Positions 59,749 to 64,000 of a stretch of 64,000 nt of DNA are shown here, piece by piece. Origin of the DNA: Tritrichomonas musculus (Eukaryota > Parabasalia > Tritrichomonadida > Tritrichomonadidae); the NCBI GenBank assembly GCA_039105265.1, contig JAPFFF010000003.1:3224001-3288000 (forward strand), given 5' to 3'. Made by a program: the position numbers and the translations under genes. The notes beneath the pieces were generated by a model that did no database searches, was not told the DNA's origin, and saw nothing but the letters and a program-made list of their open reading frames with translations. Numbering within the stretch: position 1 is the first letter of the stretch; the number at the start of each line of letters is the position of its first letter.

Positions 59749-61421
59749 TTCTGCTATTTAAAAAAATGAAATGATGAACTAATGATAATTGTCATGGAAA
59801 GGAGAAGGCACAGATGTCAATCAATTTTTTTTAAATTAATTATATAAAAAAAAAAATGAAAACTAGCATATTTTCTAGTTAAAAAGTGAAAATTTAAAAT
59901 TTTCGCTCAAAAAGTTTAAGTTTTCATTTTTTTTATATAATTAATTTAAAAAAAATTGATTGACATCTGTGCCTTCTCCTTTCCATGACAATTATCATTA
60001 GTTCATCATTTCATTTTTTTAAATAGCAGAAATGTCAAGTCGTTTACATAAAACAACGATTGAAGAAATCTCAGAAAAGATAGAGAAAACGGATTCAACT
60101 ATCAAGCAAAATTTTCTACAGCACGATTGCAAACATAGATTGATTCTTATTGGAACAACTGGCAATGGTAAAAGCACATTGTCAAATTTAATTATTGGCC
60201 GAAATCTTTTGGTTTCAAAAAATGATATCGAAGATATAATTCTTACATCCGAAGAAGAAATATTTCCAATGGGTGATGATTTTAATTCAAAAACGACAGT
60301 TCCAAATATCATTTATGATAGAGTACGTAATGTATTGATCTGTGATCCTCCAGGCTTTAATGATAGTCGAAAATCAAAACAAGATATTATTAATTCATTT
60401 GCTACGAATGAATTATTTTCTTCGCCATGTAAAATATCTATTTTATTAGTTATTTCAGGTAACGAAACAGATGTTTCAGGAGGACGAGGAAAAGATTTTA
60501 TAGCAAACCTTCAATATTTGACCGATATGATTCCAAATGAAGAAGAATTAAAACAATGTTTAGGACTTGTGATTTCGAAACCTAAAAAATCAATTAAGGT
60601 ATCACTTGAAAGTTTTATTAAAAGAAGTTCAAGCGATTTAGCAAAAAGGATGTGTCAATTCTTTTTAGATGAAATCGATCGTCGTACTTTCAGTTTCCCA
60701 GAACCATCAGAAGATGAAATTGGCCAAGAATATAATTTTGCAGATAAAGAAAAAATTTATCGATTTTTGAATGAGTGCTATGTTGAAAATCCTCATCATA
60801 AAGTCATCTTGAATGACGAATCACTGGGTTATTTAATAAAAATTATTCAAGCCATTCCAAAAATTGAAAACATCATTTATGATTTGACAGGCAAAATCGA
60901 AGAAGCTTTTTCAATAGAACAAAACGAAGAAGAATTGTCTGGATGGGAAAATTTCCGAAATAAATTGTTGGAACGCGACAATTCAAAAACGATCGATGCC
61001 TTCATGAGAACTATTCAAACACACATCGTTCATCCAGAACAATATGAAGACATTATTCATCAAATTCAATATTTAAAGAGCATTTTTGAATTCATTGGCA
61101 AAGTTGAACAATTGTCAAAGATGGATATTAAATTTGATATTGACAAAAATATAAATAGCCTTACAAAGCAATTAACAAGTTTAATTAAGATCAAGAAAGA
61201 TGAACAATTATTAAAAGAAATGAATCGAAATAATCGTGAATTAAGAGAACGAATCACTCAAGTTGAAAATGAATCGCAAGAAAATTTGTTATTATATCAA
61301 GAACAAAGTAGCCAACTTCAAGAGAAAATCAGGGAGTCAGAAGAAAAGATCAAAGATATGAAACTTCAATATGATGAACAAAAAGAGAATTATGAAAACT
61401 ACATTGCTGAAGTTCAAGAAA
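58359..61421. repeat. 3.06-kb near-perfect palindrome (two arms of about 1.5 kb)
   Basis: Every paired landmark I checked is symmetric about position 59890 (coordinate sum 119,780), including both ATGs (59748/60032) and the ends of identity (58359/61421), so the arms contain no net indels. The translated arms are identical, and so are their antisense frames. The spacer is about 50-90 bp. The only arm difference I noticed is an A/T run of 11 versus 8 beside the spacer. Confidence 0.95.
59749..60031. promoter_or_regulatory. Shared divergent upstream region of the two AIG1 genes
   Basis: The 283 bp between the two start codons are themselves palindromic apart from a central spacer of roughly 59865-59915. 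Both genes therefore have identical proximal promoters, including an Inr-like TCATT whose A is 19 nt before each ATG (60013 for copy B; mirror position for copy A). Confidence 0.7.
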
Positions 61422-61570
61422 ACAACAAAGGAGTGATTGAACAAATGCAGCAAAAATTAGATTCATATAGCCAAAAAGATAGTGAATTGCCACTAGATAA
61501 AATGTTATCAATCGTTGATTCTGGACTTAAATTTGCCCTAAAATTAATGGGATCTGATGATGATTCTTAA
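60032..61570 (+). CDS. AIG1-type (GIMAP-like) GTPase, palindrome copy B
   Basis: 512 aa. Same G domain, helical region and coiled coil as copy A, identical up to the residues EVQE (about 463), then a different tail: NNKGVIEQMQQKLDSYSQK followed by LPLDKMLSIVDSGLKFALKL and DDDS. This tail is amphipathic rather than strongly hydrophobic, so the two products could differ in localisation or partners while sharing one GTPase core. Divergent from copy A across a 283-bp palindromic promoter. The abrupt change at codon 464 marks the edge of the duplicated or gene-converted tract. Confidence 0.92.
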   Translation: MSSRLHKTTIEEISEKIEKTDSTIKQNFLQHDCKHRLILIGTTGNGKSTLSNLIIGRNLLVSKNDIEDIILTSEEEIFPMGDDFNSKTTVPNIIYDRVRNVLICDPPGFNDSRKSKQDIINSFATNELFSSPCKISILLVISGNETDVSGGRGKDFIANLQYLTDMIPNEEELKQCLGLVISKPKKSIKVSLESFIKRSSSDLAKRMCQFFLDEIDRRTFSFPEPSEDEIGQEYNFADKEKIYRFLNECYVENPHHKVILNDESLGYLIKIIQAIPKIENIIYDLTGKIEEAFSIEQNEEELSGWENFRNKLLERDNSKTIDAFMRTIQTHIVHPEQYEDIIHQIQYLKSIFEFIGKVEQLSKMDIKFDIDKNINSLTKQLTSLIKIKKDEQLLKEMNRNNRELRERITQVENESQENLLLYQEQSSQLQEKIRESEEKIKDMKLQYDEQKENYENYIAEVQENNKGVIEQMQQKLDSYSQKDSELPLDKMLSIVDSGLKFALKLMGSDDDS

Positions 61571-62040
61571 TTTCATTTTTATAATTATTATTAAATCTGA
61601 AGTCACTCCCTTTTTTTGTATTATTATTTTCATTTAAATTAAGTATCAAAACTAACAATATTTTCATAACAGGTTCTTTAACAGCCAAAACCATCAAAAC
61701 TACAAAAAATATAAATTGATTATTTTCATATGTAATTAGTGTGTAGGATTTGTCTCAAATTACAGTAAAAAGTGGATAAAAAACTGGATTCAGATTTATA
61801 AGTCACTCAAAAAAAAAAGTCTTAGGACAAATATTAACAATACGATCTACAACATTTTATTTCAAGCATTACCAAAGATTTTTAAAAAAAAAAATGGTCA
61901 AAATAAGAAAATTAAACATGTTCTTATTAAAATGGTTTCTATCATACTCAAGTTCTATTTAAAAAATAAAAAATAATAATTATAAATTAAACAAACCATA
62001 TTCAATTTAACAAACAAACATAAATATTATAAAAATAAAT
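61571..62040. other. Intergenic region between convergent genes
   Basis: 470 bp of AT-rich DNA; no gene or clear repeat. Confidence 0.6.
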
Positions 62041-63858
62041 TCACTTTTGAATGAATCCGGTAACCTCAGAATACCATCTTTTTGCTTCTCTCTCGTTGTC
62101 GACCATTGATTCGAACTCCGGCCTGTCCTTTGGCGTGAAGAAGCTCATTGGAGCGATTCCAAGTTTCAAAGCCGAATCAGTGATGACTCTTCTCTCTTCC
62201 TCGGATGGCTGCGGGTAGCAGATGGTCATGCTGTGTGCCCACACAACCTCGAATTCCCTCTTTTCGCCGCTGCTTGAATTTTCGAAAACGAACTTTGTCC
62301 TCAAAATTGCCAAAGCGAATCTCTCGACGGTTACGTTATTCAAAAACTGGGAATCCAGTATCGTTCCTCCGTAGAGAAGGACCGGCAGCTGACTCTTGAC
62401 TGGCGAATCTGTCATCACCAACTGTTTTGACAACTCAACCCTTGAATTGAAAACTTTTTCAAGGGACTCATTGAATCTTTTTCTCAATAGAAAAAGTGAG
62501 ATTGCGGCCTCGTCCACCGGGAACCGAAGGACGTCTGTGAAAGGCATCATTCCGTTGATGACTCTGATCTTCCTCAGACCTTCGTCGTCGGTGAACCTAA
62601 CCGCAAACTGGAAGAAGAAGCAATCGCCGCGTCCAGCACGATTTGACACGTTAGCTGGCACTTTTGTGGCCAATTCAAATATATACGATTGGTCGCTCTT
62701 GACAAGCGGAAACAAATAGACGCCGTTTTTTAACGTACTGCCGTTCCCATACACGGCGACCGTTTGTACATTCGTGCTCGTCCGAACCGACAACGCGGCG
62801 TCCCAGGCCGTCTCCAGGACAAAGAGGGAGAGGAGGCCCGGTGATTGGCCGAAAGGGAGGATTAATCCTCCTGTCTTCGTTGCCCATTCCTCGACTTGAC
62901 GAAGTGGCCCAACTTTGAATAGGGACACTGAAATTGAGCGGTTTCTAAGAATATTAAAAATGTCAATTTTTTGCTCTTTGTTCTTCTCGTTGACAAAGAA
63001 ATCTTCAATGTTCGCAAAGTTGTCGTCCTTGCCGTAATAGTTGTTCCGTCCTGAGGAGAAAATTAAAAGTCGCCCGCCGATCTTATGCATTAAATGACAT
63101 GACCAAAGAATGGCGGAATATAAAATGGTTTGATAGAATTCGCGTGAATGTATAAATGATTTGACACTTGTTTTGAGATTCTCAAAGCCTTCTGATGCTG
63201 GAACAAAAAAATCTTTTTCGTTGAGAAAGATTTCAGGTTCAAATTCTATGAATGATTGCGATTTCATCTCTCGTAAATTAACTATAGTAACTGTAGATGA
63301 GTAAATAATAAGTCCAATTAAATCTGTTGGCCTAATTACTTGACCAATATCGTCAAGTTGTTTTAACATTGTTTGATATGAAGTCGTTTTGGATGATAAA
63401 AGCCATTCGTCTATCATAAATAAAAAAACGCGGTGTTTTCCATTGAGATATAGCATTTCTTTAGGCGGTTGTAAATCAAATGCTAATGAGTGTAATTCAG
63501 GTCGATCAAATACAACTTTCATATCGTAAATTGAATTGAACATTATAACAGAATTTAAATGTCCGCAAAGAGGACATCGCCAACAACGATTCTCTTTGTC
63601 AACTTTAACAAAAGGGGATAAATATGCTTTGCATGTTCCACATCTGGGAACATCTCCTCTCTTACAATTAATCAATGGAATTGTTTGCTTTTTGGAAAAA
63701 AGCTTTAAAATAAGAAACGAAGAAAATTGTTGAGAAACATTGGTTGCCGTCGTGTTTGGCATCGCATAACTGGCTATTCGAATAAAATCATCAGGGATAC
63801 TGTCATGTACTTCTGGTGGAAAAGCTGAAGGATTAAAATCAATCGTGCAAGAATCCAT
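62041..63858 (-). CDS. Sec24-like COPII coat protein (605 aa)
   Basis: A Sec23/Sec24-family protein. The zinc-ribbon with C73, C76, C95 and C98 (PRCGTCKAYLSPF and RCWRCPLCGHLN) is Sec24-like. A trunk (von Willebrand-like) domain follows (about 140-370: HRVFLFMIDEWLL, GGRLLIFSSG), then the beta-sandwich and helical domains (about 400-590). It lacks the long disordered N-terminus and apparently the C-terminal gelsolin-like domain of most Sec24 proteins, so it is short. Sec24 selects cargo in vesicles leaving the ER. The last 300 codons (62041 to about 63000) are far less AT-rich, with C/G-ending codons, than the first 300, although the frame is continuous. It could be Sec23-like instead, but the zinc-finger style favours Sec24. 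Confidence 0.82.
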   Translation of the reverse strand: MDSCTIDFNPSAFPPEVHDSIPDDFIRIASYAMPNTTATNVSQQFSSFLILKLFSKKQTIPLINCKRGDVPRCGTCKAYLSPFVKVDKENRCWRCPLCGHLNSVIMFNSIYDMKVVFDRPELHSLAFDLQPPKEMLYLNGKHRVFLFMIDEWLLSSKTTSYQTMLKQLDDIGQVIRPTDLIGLIIYSSTVTIVNLREMKSQSFIEFEPEIFLNEKDFFVPASEGFENLKTSVKSFIHSREFYQTILYSAILWSCHLMHKIGGRLLIFSSGRNNYYGKDDNFANIEDFFVNEKNKEQKIDIFNILRNRSISVSLFKVGPLRQVEEWATKTGGLILPFGQSPGLLSLFVLETAWDAALSVRTSTNVQTVAVYGNGSTLKNGVYLFPLVKSDQSYIFELATKVPANVSNRAGRGDCFFFQFAVRFTDDEGLRKIRVINGMMPFTDVLRFPVDEAAISLFLLRKRFNESLEKVFNSRVELSKQLVMTDSPVKSQLPVLLYGGTILDSQFLNNVTVERFALAILRTKFVFENSSSGEKREFEVVWAHSMTICYPQPSEEERRVITDSALKLGIAPMSFFTPKDRPEFESMVDNEREAKRWYSEVTGFIQK

Positions 63859-64000
63859 TTTTCAAAATTTCTATATATAAGTGGTGATTGTAGATTTGAA
63901 ATATTGAATAACTTTGAATTTTTTATTCACCATATTTCTTAAAATAAAATTATTATTAATATTTTACATTATAGGAACAAATATTTAATGAAATTAATAA
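63859..64000. other. Upstream region of the Sec24-like gene
   Basis: AT-rich; no further gene in the window. Confidence 0.5.

Noticed and set aside
58359-61421. Palindrome as a pure assembly artefact
   Set aside because: A simple foldback artefact would give identical flanks. Here both outer sides continue into different C-terminal coding sequence and different intergenic DNA. Artefact is not fully excluded without long reads.

Overview
The window looks like nuclear DNA of a parabasalid protist, most likely a tritrichomonad such as Tritrichomonas. The evidence is very AT-rich DNA, intronless genes on both strands, 5' UTRs of about 6-20 nt carrying trichomonad core-promoter elements (Inr TCAY(T/A), M3 and M5), and stop codons that often fall inside a TAAA polyadenylation signal. 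Characteristic families are also present: a TKL kinase fused to BspA-type leucine-rich repeats, BTB-like/coiled-coil/ankyrin proteins, Myb-like regulators, AIG1-type GTPases and a caspase-like (C14) relative. The species is an inference.

Layout. Positions 1-10,600 form a repeat-rich, gene-poor stretch: a candidate short transposon (785-1248), a frameshifted BTB/coiled-coil/ankyrin gene (1449-3279), a 3-kb higher-order satellite in which single ankyrin-repeat cassettes are separated by blocks of a 25-bp repeat (3241-6330), and several large inverted repeats. Positions 10,779-31,400 are a compact housekeeping block: a coiled-coil protein, an 11-residue-repeat protein, a Rab-like GTPase, ribosomal proteins uL6 (L9e) and eS21, TAF11, an MFSD5-like transporter divergent from a Myb-like protein, a type II membrane protein, phosphoglycerate mutase, a caspase-fold protein lacking its catalytic residues, a thioredoxin/PDI-like protein and RNA polymerase III subunit RPC2.

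Positions 31,849-41,651 encode a giant acidic protein (2479 aa) with two distinct families of short repeated motifs, followed by a Q/N-rich coiled-coil protein. A tRNA-Met gene (41,753) sits next to an 841-bp transposon-like element with 15-bp terminal inverted repeats and an 8-bp target duplication. Next come a kinase/coiled-coil/BspA-LRR membrane protein and, on the other strand, a probable pseudokinase.

Positions 48,351-58,200 are mostly decay: remnants of a membrane protein, hairpins, three TA-flanked miniature elements within 1.1 kb, and a broken GH78 alpha-L-rhamnosidase gene abutting a CAAX-tailed gene relic. Positions 58,359-61,421 form an almost perfect 3-kb palindrome carrying two divergently transcribed AIG1-type GTPase genes, identical except for their C-terminal tails. 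The window ends with a Sec24-like COPII gene whose 3' half has a very different base composition from its 5' half. I see no operon-like organisation. The genes are independent units, apart from a few divergent pairs that share short upstream regions.
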